DNA of 27,261 nt from Deltaproteobacteria bacterium. GTDB lineage: Bacteria; Desulfobacterota; Anaeroferrophillalia; Anaeroferrophillales; Tharpellaceae. The notes below the pieces were generated by a model, which saw only the letters and a list, made by a program, of their open reading frames with translations, had not been told where the DNA came from and made no database searches. This document shows positions 15,264 through 22,897 of this stretch, one piece after another. The stretch covers positions 1 through 27,261 of the forward strand of contig JAADEO010000106.1 in assembly GCA_013153415.1 (NCBI GenBank). Reading direction: 5' to 3'. Position 1 is the stretch's first letter; every line of letters starts with the position of its first letter. The position numbers and the translations under genes are program-made.

Positions 15264-16871
15264 TCAGGGGACAAAGATATTGCCCCGGTTCAAAAGCAGG
15301 TCGGGGTCGACGGCGGCCTTGCAGTTTTTCAGCTGGCCGATCGCGTTCTCATCGTAAAGTACCAGAAAATCCTTGCGTTTACGTTTGCCGGTACCGTGTT
15401 CACCGGAGTAGACGCCACCCAGTTCCACCGCCTTGGCAATAATCTGGTCGTAAAGGCGAGCGGCGCTTTCCAGGGTTTCCCGGCGCGGCAGCAGGGTGAA
15501 ATGCAGGTGGCAGTCGCCCAGGTGGCCGAAAGAGAGGTAGTCGATTTTCTCCTGTTGCAGCCGGGTATGGATGAAATCGAGGAATTCGGCGAAAGCGGCC
15601 GGTGGTACCAGAGCATCGGTCATGATCGTATAGGTCCGGTATCGTTGAATGATCTCTAACGCATTGGCTGGCATCGAGTGCCGGGCTTCCATGAAAAGCC
15701 GCCGTTTGGGTGGGGTGTCGAGCAGGATCACGGCCTCGGCTTCGATATCGCATCCGGCTTCGAGAATCCGGTTGAACCAGAGTTCGGTTTGTGTTTTGAG
15801 TTCGGCTGCCGTGGTCGGGATCTGGAGATAGATGGCGACCTGATTGTCTTTGAAAAAGAGTCGTTCCCGGTGATCCATGTAGTTGCGGCTGTTGACGCCG
15901 AAATACTCGAAGGCGCTGAGGGAACTGAGATTGCCGGACAGCACCCGGTCCAGGTATTGGTAGAAAGCCAGTGCCCGGTTTTCATCCGGCAGAGAGAAGA
16001 AGAGATCGAGATAGGTTTCGGGACAGGTGGCCAGTTTCAGGGTGCAGCCGGTGACCAGGCCGAAAATTCCCTCACTGCCGATGAACATGTCGATCAGGTC
16101 GATGCGGCCGTCGGGTGATGAGTAGGGACCGCTGGCGTTCTTGATCGCCGGCCGGGGATAGGTGGGAACCGGCCAGACGGTTTCCCGACCGTTATCGATC
16201 AGGATAAAACGTCCGTTTTCCGAGATATGCCGGCCGCGCCGGGTACTGATCCTGGTGCCATCGGGCAGCAGGACATCGAGAGCCTCGACCCATTCCCGGG
16301 TAGCACCGATTTCGCCGGGGATGAAACCGGAAGCGTTGCAGGCGATGGTGCCGCCGACCCAGGCATCGCCCCGGCTGGTGGGATCGACCGGGTAATAGAG
16401 GCGGTTTCCGGTCTCCTTGAGCACCTGCTCCCGCAGGTCTTCGAGAATAATATTGACCGGAGCCGTAACCTCGCGGCCGTCCACGTCGATTCTGATCGCC
16501 GGTTCCCTGAAAGAGGCGGTCGACAGGACAATTCCCCCTTCGGCGGTGGCGCTGCCGGTCAGGTTGGAGCGTCCCCCGGAAAGGGTGACGGGGATTTTCG
16601 CGGCTCGTGCGGCCCTGAGCACTGCCGCCGCTTCTCTTTCATCTTCCGGGCGGGCCAGGGCCTCGGCCCGGGCCGGCAGGTTGGAACTGTCGGCAGCGTA
16701 ACCGGAAACAATATCGGGATCGAGGGTCAGGGCGACGCCGAAGTTCTGATGCAGAAAAGCGGCGATCTCCGGCAGATTCTCAATTCCCTGTCTTTGACCG
16801 CAGAATTCATCGATAAATTCGTACTCCCGGGGGCTCAGAACCTTTTCCACGGTAATGCTGGCGCAACTCAT
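15264..16871 (-). CDS. FAD-binding 2-hydroxyacid dehydrogenase (GlcD/D-lactate dehydrogenase type)
   Basis: A 535-aa flavoprotein of the vanillyl-alcohol-oxidase family. Residues near 60-240 are the FAD_binding_4 domain (PARAEALARPEDEREAAAVL, TLSGGRSNLTGSA, GGTIACNASG). The C-terminal FAD-oxidase cap contains FGHLGDCHLHFTLLP and the hallmark GEHGTGKRKRKDF near the end. Such enzymes oxidise D-lactate, glycolate or another 2-hydroxyacid and pass electrons to quinone, cytochrome or an Fe-S partner. No GlcF-type Fe-S subunit lies beside it. ATG 16871, with AGGAGAG 3-9 nt upstream, is better than the ATG at 16886. It is 42 nt downstream of larA, so the pair may racemise lactate and then oxidise the D-isomer. 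Confidence 0.88.
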   Translation of the reverse strand: MSCASITVEKVLSPREYEFIDEFCGQRQGIENLPEIAAFLHQNFGVALTLDPDIVSGYAADSSNLPARAEALARPEDEREAAAVLRAARAAKIPVTLSGGRSNLTGSATAEGGIVLSTASFREPAIRIDVDGREVTAPVNIILEDLREQVLKETGNRLYYPVDPTSRGDAWVGGTIACNASGFIPGEIGATREWVEALDVLLPDGTRISTRRGRHISENGRFILIDNGRETVWPVPTYPRPAIKNASGPYSSPDGRIDLIDMFIGSEGIFGLVTGCTLKLATCPETYLDLFFSLPDENRALAFYQYLDRVLSGNLSSLSAFEYFGVNSRNYMDHRERLFFKDNQVAIYLQIPTTAAELKTQTELWFNRILEAGCDIEAEAVILLDTPPKRRLFMEARHSMPANALEIIQRYRTYTIMTDALVPPAAFAEFLDFIHTRLQQEKIDYLSFGHLGDCHLHFTLLPRRETLESAARLYDQIIAKAVELGGVYSGEHGTGKRKRKDFLVLYDENAIGQLKNCKAAVDPDLLLNRGNIFVP

Positions 16872-16913
16872 GTTCTCTCCTCTCATCTAATAGCCGGAGG
16901 TTGGGGTACCGGA

Positions 16914-18185
16914 TCAGAGAGTCAAAATCAGCAATGGTCCGTCCGGGACCACGGCCCAGCGGGCTTGAGGTCCGTATTTGTGCAGCAGTTCGGATACCGC
17001 ATCTTCCACCGAGGTGATCGGTTTCAGGTGATAACGGCTGATCTCTTCCGGGCTCAGGCCGTCGCTGTAGAGCCAGACCGGGTGCTTGACGACCACCTGG
17101 TAGGTCTCTTGGGCGCACCACTGGTCGGCAATGAAGAATTCCCGTTTCATGAGCCGGTCCAAAAAATTTTCCGGGGTGTCGATCATCTCCAGGATCTTGA
17201 CGTATTCGGGGCTGCCGGCCCCTTCGCTGCACTGGCTGGCAATGATGATCTCTCCCCCCTCTCTGACTACCGGGGCGGCCCCGGTAATGCCTTTGACGGT
17301 CTGGTAGAGATTGCAGTCCAGGGGGGCGCCGGAGTTGCTGGTGACGATGAAATCCAAAGGTTCGTCAAGGGTACGCATGCAGTGGGGAGCCAGGAAACGG
17401 CAGCCTTCCAGGTGGGCCTGGACCGGATCCCCGGCGAAAACCCGGGTGATTCGCTTGCTGGTATCGAGAGTGACGTTGACAATGAAGTCGGCGCCGGCTT
17501 TTTCCATGACCTTGAGACCGGCTTCATGAAAAGGGTTGCCGGCGAGCTTGCCGTAGACCGTGCCGGGGTCGGCGATCATCTCCGGTCCGTGCATGTATTC
17601 GAGGGTTTCCAGGGATGATATGCCGGGGAGGATCGATTTGCGGCCCCCGGAAAAACCGGCCCACATGTGGGGCTCGATAAACCCGGTCAGGATCTTTAAC
17701 TCGGCATTCAGGTAGTGGCGGTTGACCTCGGCCTTGACTCCCGGGGCGATTTCATAGACCGGGACCATATCTTCGCGGTTTTTGGAGTAGTGGTTGATGA
17801 TCCGGTAGCTGGCCGCGATTTCGGGGCCGACCAGTTCTTCAAGCTCGTTTCCCAGGTTGGGACGGTGGATGCCGGTGGCAATCAGGATGGTGATCGCTTC
17901 CCGCCGGATACCGGCGTTTTCGATCTCCCGCAGAATGGGAGGCAGAATGACCGAGTTGGGGACCGGTCTGGTGATATCGCTGATGACGATGCAGGCGTTG
18001 TGGCGCTGGCCGGCGAGCTGGGCCAAGGCCGGCGCCGCGATCGGTTTTTGCAAAGCCTCTGCCACCGCGACTTCGGGTTGGTCCAGAGGTTCAGTCTCCT
18101 GGGGTCGGAGAATCCCCTGGAAACCCGGGGTTTCGGGGAGTTCAAGTGAAAGTCCTTGACGACCGTAGCTCAGTGTAACCCGCAT
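16914..18185 (-). CDS. larA: Nickel-pincer lactate racemase family protein LarA
   Basis: A 423-aa enzyme. All four key positions of Lactobacillus plantarum LarA (His108, His174, Lys184, His200) are found with an offset of one: His107 in GIHRPN, His173 in EPHMWAGFSGG, Lys183 in GGRKSILPGI and His199 in EYMHGP. Lys184 carries the covalent nickel pincer nucleotide in the family. SDITRPVPN at 69-77 is the N-terminal binding motif. It interconverts D- and L-lactate or, in some homologues, another 2-hydroxyacid. The cofactor-building enzymes LarB, LarC and LarE are not in this window and must be elsewhere if the protein is active. A strong ribosome site (GGGAGGA) precedes the ATG. It is the first gene of a four-gene cluster. 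Confidence 0.92.
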   Translation of the reverse strand: MRVTLSYGRQGLSLELPETPGFQGILRPQETEPLDQPEVAVAEALQKPIAAPALAQLAGQRHNACIVISDITRPVPNSVILPPILREIENAGIRREAITILIATGIHRPNLGNELEELVGPEIAASYRIINHYSKNREDMVPVYEIAPGVKAEVNRHYLNAELKILTGFIEPHMWAGFSGGRKSILPGISSLETLEYMHGPEMIADPGTVYGKLAGNPFHEAGLKVMEKAGADFIVNVTLDTSKRITRVFAGDPVQAHLEGCRFLAPHCMRTLDEPLDFIVTSNSGAPLDCNLYQTVKGITGAAPVVREGGEIIIASQCSEGAGSPEYVKILEMIDTPENFLDRLMKREFFIADQWCAQETYQVVVKHPVWLYSDGLSPEEISRYHLKPITSVEDAVSELLHKYGPQARWAVVPDGPLLILTL

Positions 18186-18297
18186 GGCGTTCCTCCCTGT
18201 TGCAGATCATTTGACGATTCAGCGCGATCCTTTCTGAAGTGCCGGTTCCTCAGTGGCGCTGAGTGGTTGCCAGATCGTTTGTCGTCCTGTCATCGGC

Positions 18298-18326
18298 TTT
18301 TATAGCATGCAATTGATCAAAGTAAA
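18298..18326 (-). promoter_or_regulatory. Promoter candidate for the larA cluster
   Basis: Minus strand: -35 TTTACT (18321-18326), 17-nt spacer, -10 TATAAA (18298-18303), giving a leader of about 105 nt before larA. The spacer contains TTGATCAA, a palindrome that could be an operator. Confidence 0.5.
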
Positions 18327-18372
18327 TAGAATATTTTCCGGGTGGGGTAGGCGGTCTGGCGGATAAAACTGC

Positions 18373-18401
18373 TTGCTCCCGGCCGTCGGCGTGGTTATAA
18401 T
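18373..18401 (+). promoter_or_regulatory. Promoter candidate for rfbC
   Basis: A perfect -10 TATAAT (18396-18401) with a weak -35 TTGCTC (18373-18378) at 17 nt. It is 58 nt before the rfbC start. Confidence 0.5.
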
Positions 18402-18459
18402 GCGATCGTTTGCGGGTTCTGATAGTTATGCGGCAATTTTGAAAAAAGGGTGGGGGTAA

Positions 18460-19011
18460 ATGGAATTCCAAACAACCGGGATCCCGGGTGTATGCCTGGT
18501 GAAACCCGATATCTACCGGGACCAGCGGGGGTTTTTCCAGGAAGTTTTCAACCGGCAGAGGTATGAAGCCGGGGGGATGGCTTTCGATTTCGTTCAGGAC
18601 AACATGTCGCGTTCCCAGCGGGGCACGGTCCGCGGGTTGCATTACCAGCTCAGGCAACCCCAGGGAAAGCTGGTTTTCGTTCTGCGGGGGGAGATTTTCG
18701 ATGTCGCGGTCGATATCCGTCGACAGTCACCGACCTTCCGGCAGTGGTTCGGCTGTCGTCTCAACGATGAAAACCGTCACCAGCTCTTTGTACCTCCTGG
18801 ATTTGCCCACGGTTTCATGGTTTTGAGCGAGGTGGCCGAAGTCTACTACAAATGTACTGATTTTTATCGTCCGGATGATGAATACGGACTTTTATGGAAT
18901 GATCCCGAAATCGCCATCGGGTGGCCGGATTGCGGCGAGGTCCTGCTTTCACCCAAGGACCTCGCCCAACCTACCTTGCGTACCGTTGATCCGGAGCATC
19001 TCCCGCTTTGA
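18460..19011 (+). CDS. rfbC: dTDP-4-dehydrorhamnose 3,5-epimerase
   Basis: A 183-aa cupin enzyme of the dTDP-L-rhamnose pathway (RmlC), acting in the cytosol. The general base His61 is in VRGLHYQ, PQGKLVFVLRGEIFDVAVDI forms the core barrel, VPPGFAHGFMVL follows, and the YYKCTDFYRPDDEYGLLWND segment carries the catalytic Tyr region. The length is normal. The other rml genes (rmlA, rmlB, rmlD) are not adjacent, so either they lie elsewhere or this copy serves a related sugar. A TATAAT promoter is upstream. The stop abuts the stop of the convergent rhodanese gene. Confidence 0.95.
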   Translation: MEFQTTGIPGVCLVKPDIYRDQRGFFQEVFNRQRYEAGGMAFDFVQDNMSRSQRGTVRGLHYQLRQPQGKLVFVLRGEIFDVAVDIRRQSPTFRQWFGCRLNDENRHQLFVPPGFAHGFMVLSEVAEVYYKCTDFYRPDDEYGLLWNDPEIAIGWPDCGEVLLSPKDLAQPTLRTVDPEHLPL

Positions 19012-20397
19012 TCAGTCCATGACCGTTTCGTAGCCCGCCGCCTTCCAGGTGCTCATGCCGCCGATAACGCTGTAGACATTTTTATAGCCCCGTTGCTTGA
19101 GAATCGAGGCGGCGATGTTGGAACGATAGCCGGACATGCAGATGACGCTGATGTGTTGTTCGAGATCCCGGCTGAAGCCCTGGTTGATGAGTTCCGGCAG
19201 CGGCAAATGCTCGGCGCCGGCGATATGGCCGCTTTCCCATTCCTGCTGGTTGCGGACATCAAGAACCAGATGGTTGCTGTACTTGTTGATAACGTGGTGG
19301 AGCGAATGTACCGTTATCTGGGGGAGGAAACCGGTCTCTTCGGCCTCCAGGATCCAGCTGCTCAGACCGATGATGCAGCCTTTGATCTGGTCATAGCCGA
19401 CCCGGCGGAACATGGTGGCGGCGCTGTCGATCTCCTGACGGTTGTTGCCCAACAGGAGAAGTTCGCTTTCCGGTTCGACGACGTTGCCGATCCAGGTGGC
19501 CGAATTGGGGGCCAGGCCGATATTGAGACTGCCGGGGATATGGGCTCCACCGAAAGCGGTAGCTTCCCGCAGGTCGATCAGCTTGCGGTCCCGGTTTTCA
19601 TTGAGAAACTGTTTGCAGGTGGTCGGTTTGTACTCGCTGATCTGCGGCAGTTCCTTGAGCAGTCTGGCACCCCGGATATTGGTGTTGATGATATGGGTGA
19701 AGTTGATCGGCCGATGCGGGGTGGTTTTGGTCAGTTCGGCCCGGAAGGCGTCGAAATCGAGCTTGAGAAAGGGATTGGTTTTGCGTTCGAAACCCAGGGT
19801 TGAAGAGGGTTTGGCGCTGATTCCGGCACCGCAGAGGGAACCGGCTCCGTGGGCCGGATAGACCTCGACGTAATCGGGGAAATCGGCCAGTTTGACATTG
19901 AGACTGTGGTAGGCGTTGTGGATCTGTTCTTCCAGCAGTTCGCCGCCGGCAAGATCGGGCCGGCCGATGCTGCCGACGAACAACAGGTCGCCGGTCAGAA
20001 GCATTTCCACGAAGTCACCCCGGGAGAGATCGGTAATCGCCAGCGAAATCGAATTGGGAGTATGTCCCGGAGTGGCAAGCACCCTGATCCGGGCATTGCC
20101 GATAACCATCTCGTCGCCGTCATTGAGCGGCATGTACTTGTACTCGACCGGTGAACCGGCTCCGAGGTGAATCGGAGCTCCGGTCTGGTAACTGAGTTCA
20201 GCGGCCCCGGAGACATGGTCGGCGTGGACGTGGGTTTCGATGATGCCGGTAATCTTCATCTTGTTGATGCGGGCGATCTGCAGATACTCGTCGATATCCC
20301 GCTTGGGATCGACCACGATGGCCCGGCCGTCCAGCGGGCAGCCGATCATGTATGAGAGACAACCGAGACCTTCCACTTTGAACTGTTGAAAAAACAT
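19012..20397 (-). CDS. Metallo-beta-lactamase fold hydrolase fused to two rhodanese domains
   Basis: A 461-aa three-domain protein. Residues 1-210 are a persulfide dioxygenase/ETHE1-like metallo-beta-lactamase with the metal motif THVHADHVSG (His56, His58, Asp60, His61). Residues about 270-355 are a rhodanese domain whose active-site loop reads LLLGNNRQEID and lacks Cys, so it is inactive. Residues about 365-455 are a second rhodanese domain with Cys420 in VICMSGYRSNIA. Related proteins oxidise glutathione persulfide or move sulfane sulfur in sulfide detoxification. A strong ribosome site (GGAGG), a TTGACA promoter and an inverted repeat precede it, so inducible control is likely. Confidence 0.93.
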   Translation of the reverse strand: MFFQQFKVEGLGCLSYMIGCPLDGRAIVVDPKRDIDEYLQIARINKMKITGIIETHVHADHVSGAAELSYQTGAPIHLGAGSPVEYKYMPLNDGDEMVIGNARIRVLATPGHTPNSISLAITDLSRGDFVEMLLTGDLLFVGSIGRPDLAGGELLEEQIHNAYHSLNVKLADFPDYVEVYPAHGAGSLCGAGISAKPSSTLGFERKTNPFLKLDFDAFRAELTKTTPHRPINFTHIINTNIRGARLLKELPQISEYKPTTCKQFLNENRDRKLIDLREATAFGGAHIPGSLNIGLAPNSATWIGNVVEPESELLLLGNNRQEIDSAATMFRRVGYDQIKGCIIGLSSWILEAEETGFLPQITVHSLHHVINKYSNHLVLDVRNQQEWESGHIAGAEHLPLPELINQGFSRDLEQHISVICMSGYRSNIAASILKQRGYKNVYSVIGGMSTWKAAGYETVMD

Positions 20398-20412
20398 CCT
20401 TCTACCTCCATC

Positions 20413-20427
20413 TCAGCATTTTGCTGA
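20413..20427. promoter_or_regulatory. Inverted repeat in the leader of the rhodanese fusion gene
   Basis: TCAGCATTTTGCTGA has 6-bp perfect arms and a 3-nt centre. It lies just upstream of the ribosome site of the minus-strand gene starting at 20397 and downstream of its promoter, a place typical of a repressor operator or a small mRNA hairpin. Confidence 0.4.
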
Positions 20428-20472
20428 ATATCAACGGTGCATATTGGAAATAATACTTTTTAAGTCCAGTTT

Positions 20473-20501
20473 GTATTATGCTAAATCGGGGCGTCTGTCA
20501 A
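20473..20501 (-). promoter_or_regulatory. Promoter of the rhodanese fusion gene
   Basis: Minus strand: perfect -35 TTGACA (20496-20501), 17-nt spacer, -10 TAATAC (20473-20478). ATAATAC at 20450-20456 and GTATTAT at 20473-20479 also form a 7-bp inverted repeat across the presumed start site, which could bind a regulator. Confidence 0.6.
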
Positions 20502-20561
20502 GGGATTTCAATCTCTGTTGCCGACAGCACCGAATCCCATTTTGACAGGTAGGAAAAAATC

Positions 20562-21524
20562 ATGTCGATAACTGGTCACGAAGCCTGTTTCGTCTGTCGC
20601 GAGCCATCGTGGTTTGAGGCGTTGCCGGCAGAAAACGGAGATACGGTTTCCGTAATCATGAATTTTGCTTCCCAGCACGAAGGCTGGCAGGGGATTCCGC
20701 ACGGCGGGGTGGCGATGACGGCGTTGCTGGATCTGGCCGATTACGCCGGACAATACAAAACCGGCGCCAATCTCGCTTATCCCCTGGCGACATCCTGGCG
20801 TTTTGGCGACACTGTCAGGATCGGGGAAAAGATGCTGCTCGAAGCCCGACCGAAAGAGATGGGAAGGTTTGATTTGAGCATGCGCCGTCTGCATACGGAA
20901 AAGATCTACCTGCAGGCCGAACTCAAAACGCAAGAGTCAGCTTTCGGGGTGGATTTCGAGCTGCCGCCAATTGACAGCCTGTTTGATCCGGCCACGGCGC
21001 ACCAACCTCTGGAGGTTTACGACAATTGCTTTGTTTGTGGTCGCAAACGCCGGCGACCGGGACTCGAGCGGCGTTTTTTCCGCAGTGGCACGGGAGTCGA
21101 GCCGGTGGTGGTGATGGTTCGTTTCGGGGATCAGCGGGACCGGGATAGAGGGCTTGCGGCCAATTTTCAGCAGGCTGAAGGGCGGCTCCATCCCGGTGTT
21201 CTGGCCGCTCTGTTGGATGAGCTGTGCGGCTGGAGCGGTGTTCTGGCCGGCGACCTTTACGGTTTTACGGTGCGTTTTCGGCTCAGAATAAATTTTTTGC
21301 CGGAGATTGGCGATGAACTGCTTGGCATCTCCCCCCAACCCCGGGTTCGGGGCCGGGGAGAGCGGATGTTCTACTACCCGTACGGAGTGATTTACCGCCG
21401 TACAAAAGCTGGTTTCACGGAAGTTGTCGCCGTGGCCGAGGGCCAGTGGCTGGCTCGGGAGGAGTTGCGCCGCCAGTTTGTCGCGACCCGCATCGAAGAG
21501 GATCTTTCCGGCATTGTTTTTTAG
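20562..21524 (+). CDS. Tandem hotdog-fold (PaaI-type thioesterase-like) protein
   Basis: A 320-aa protein that seems to be two copies of one domain. Each half opens with a cysteine pair: CFVC at residues 9-12 and CFVC at 156-159 (DNCFVCGRKRRRPGL). Each then has a hotdog helix with an active-site-like motif: HEGWQGIPHGGVAMTALLD at 39-57 and GRLHPGVLAALLDE at 207-220. The CFVCG opening followed by the H-x-G helix is typical of stand-alone PaaI-like acyl-CoA thioesterases of about 150 aa. No conserved pathway neighbours are present, so the acyl substrate is unknown. The Cys pairs may bind metal. ATG 20562 has AGGA 8 nt upstream. Confidence 0.7.
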   Translation: MSITGHEACFVCREPSWFEALPAENGDTVSVIMNFASQHEGWQGIPHGGVAMTALLDLADYAGQYKTGANLAYPLATSWRFGDTVRIGEKMLLEARPKEMGRFDLSMRRLHTEKIYLQAELKTQESAFGVDFELPPIDSLFDPATAHQPLEVYDNCFVCGRKRRRPGLERRFFRSGTGVEPVVVMVRFGDQRDRDRGLAANFQQAEGRLHPGVLAALLDELCGWSGVLAGDLYGFTVRFRLRINFLPEIGDELLGISPQPRVRGRGERMFYYPYGVIYRRTKAGFTEVVAVAEGQWLAREELRRQFVATRIEEDLSGIVF

Positions 21525-21528
21525 TACC

Positions 21529-21573
21529 TATCAGAACCTATTCTGGTTTGGAAAACCAGAATAGGTTCTGATA
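21529..21573. repeat. 21-bp perfect inverted repeat
   Basis: Left arm 21529-21549 (begins TATCAGAACC) and right arm 21553-21573 are exact reverse complements with a 3-nt loop. Each arm contains its own smaller palindrome (CAGAA-CCTA-TTCTG). It starts 5 nt after the hotdog gene stop and lies between convergent genes, so it probably ends or protects transcripts, though no T-run follows. Confidence 0.85.
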
Positions 21574-21627
21574 AGGTTTACTTATATGTGACCATCGAAA
21601 AAACCTATTTGAGAAAGCCCGTTTGGG

Positions 21628-21647
21628 TTGCGGGACTCATCCCCGCA
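21628..21647 (-). repeat. 3-prime hairpin element, copy after the ACT gene
   Basis: On the minus strand this reads TGCGGGGATGAGTCCCGCAA directly after the TAA stop of the gene ending at 21648. The stem is TGCGGG/CCCGCA with loop GATGAGT. It is the sister of the copy at 8429-8448. Confidence 0.55.
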
Positions 21648-22133
21648 TTAGGCGTTTTTGAAAACCTTGGCCGCGAGATCGATATCTTCGGGGCAGAAGA
21701 CGAAAAGGGTTTTGCCCTCAGCCGGGGGAACCGAGCCGTAGACGTAATGGATATTGATACCGGCGTCACCGATCTTGCGGGCCGTGGCGGCCAGGGTGCC
21801 GGGTTGGTTGTCGAGTTCGATCGCCATCACCGGGGTGATATCGTAGAGGTAATCGGCCTCGGTCAGCAGGTCGAGGCTCTTGTCGGTGTTGTCGGTCAGC
21901 AGGCGGACCAGGGCGAACTCCTCCGAATCCTTCTGAATCATGCCGTAGCTGGCGGCGGTAGCGTGCCGTTTGAGGGTTTTGCCGCGGGCCTTGAACAGCT
22001 CTTCGACATAGCTGGTGGCATCCTGAATGGTGATGGCGTCGATGTTGATCTGATGGCTGGCGAAGAGTTCCGTCAGACGGGCGAGTTCGCCGGGTACGTT
22101 TTTCAAAAAGAGGGTGATTTCAGTCCGGACCAT
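21648..22133 (-). CDS. Tandem ACT domain protein
   Basis: A 161-aa cytoplasmic protein formed almost wholly of two ACT domains. The first begins TEITLFLKNVPGELARLTEL; the second (about residues 85-155) reads DITPVMAIELDNQPGTLAAT and AGINIHYVYGS. ACT domains bind amino acids and regulate enzymes or transcription; this stand-alone double form has no catalytic part. The closest group I can name is the ACT-only proteins found in many Deltaproteobacteria and archaea. The start at ATG 22133, with AGGAGAT 7 nt upstream, is far better than an ATG-less extension to 22193. A TTGACA (22201-22206, minus strand) may be its -35, but the -10 is poor. Which amino acid it senses is unknown. Confidence 0.88.
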   Translation of the reverse strand: MVRTEITLFLKNVPGELARLTELFASHQINIDAITIQDATSYVEELFKARGKTLKRHATAASYGMIQKDSEEFALVRLLTDNTDKSLDLLTEADYLYDITPVMAIELDNQPGTLAATARKIGDAGINIHYVYGSVPPAEGKTLFVFCPEDIDLAAKVFKNA

Positions 22134-22275
22134 GTCGTGATCTCCTGATTGTGATTGGTTGTTTCGGTTTTGGCGAACCTTATTATGATCCACCCATGCT
22201 TGTCAAGAAGTTGATGGCTTCGTAAGAAATCGAAAGTTACGCGAAAACGGGTTGTATACGCAGGTAAATCGTCAT

Positions 22276-22322
22276 AAAAAAAGCCGGCCGCCCGGAAAAT
22301 AACTCCGTGCGGCCGGCTTTTT
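22276..22322. terminator. Bidirectional intrinsic terminator
   Basis: A 9-bp perfect GC stem GCCGGCCGC / GCGGCCGGC (22283-22291, 22309-22317) is flanked by A6 to the left and T5 to the right. On the minus strand it ends the hsp20 transcript 36 nt after its stop. Confidence 0.9.
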
Positions 22323-22357
22323 GGATTCTGCATGGTGGTGGTGAAACAGGTTGCCGG

Positions 22358-22819
22358 TTACTTGACTTCGATCTGAACCTTTTTCGGTTTGTTCTCCTCT
22401 TTCTTGGGCAGGATGACTTTCAATACACCCTTGTCGTAAGATGCGGAGATCTTCTCGCGATCGACGGTTACCGGCAGCTCGAAGGAACGCTGGAAACTGC
22501 CGTAGAAACGTTCCACCCGATGGTAGCTCTCTTTCTTCTCTTCCTTCTCGAGTTTGCGCTCGCCCTTGATCGTCAACATGTTGTTGTCAAGGTCGATCTG
22601 GATATCCTTCTCGTCCATTTCCGGCAGTTCCGCCTTGATGGTGATGGCCTGTTCATCTTCAAAGATGTCGACCAGCGGCCGCCAGGTGGTGGTGGCCAGG
22701 CTCTGATCATCTTTGAGCCCTAAAGTATCCTCGAAAAGAGTATTGATGCGATCCTGAATAGTCAACAGATCCTGGAACGGAGCCCAAGCCCGATTCGGTG
22801 TCCATTTTACAATAGCCAT
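22358..22819 (-). CDS. Small heat shock protein Hsp20/alpha-crystallin
   Basis: A 153-aa cytosolic chaperone that holds unfolding proteins. The alpha-crystallin domain spans about residues 45-145: WRPLVDIFEDEQAITIKAEL, DNNMLTIKGERK, the FYGSFQRSFELP strand and the conserved GVLKVILPKKEE end motif. The N-terminus (WAPFQDLLTIQDRINTLFED) is the typical amphipathic arm. The ribosome site is strong (AAGGAGG). The -35 CCCTTGACA with a TATCCT -10 is a normal sigma-70-like promoter but partly resembles the heat-shock sigma-32 -35. It is flanked by a terminator and by a structured leader. The genes upstream on the same strand (PP2C regulator) may also contribute readthrough. Confidence 0.95.
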   Translation of the reverse strand: MAIVKWTPNRAWAPFQDLLTIQDRINTLFEDTLGLKDDQSLATTTWRPLVDIFEDEQAITIKAELPEMDEKDIQIDLDNNMLTIKGERKLEKEEKKESYHRVERFYGSFQRSFELPVTVDREKISASYDKGVLKVILPKKEENKPKKVQIEVK

Positions 22820-22854
22820 AGTCTCTACCTCCTTGATTCTTAATGATATTTTCT

Positions 22855-22879
22855 GGCCGGCTCGGCTTTGCCGCCGACC
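22855..22879 (-). promoter_or_regulatory. Stable hairpin in the hsp20 leader
   Basis: On the minus strand GGTCGGC pairs with GCCGGCC (one G-U) around an inner GGC/GCC pair with an AAA loop and a 2-nt bulge, a 10-bp stem. It lies between the promoter and the ribosome site but does not cover the AAGGAGG, so it looks unlike a ROSE thermometer. Confidence 0.55.
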
Positions 22880-22897
22880 TTTTTTGCTTTCAAACCA

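Noticed and set aside
16227..17618. 463-codon plus-strand open frame
   Set aside because: It overlaps antisense to larA and the FAD dehydrogenase, both firmly identified.
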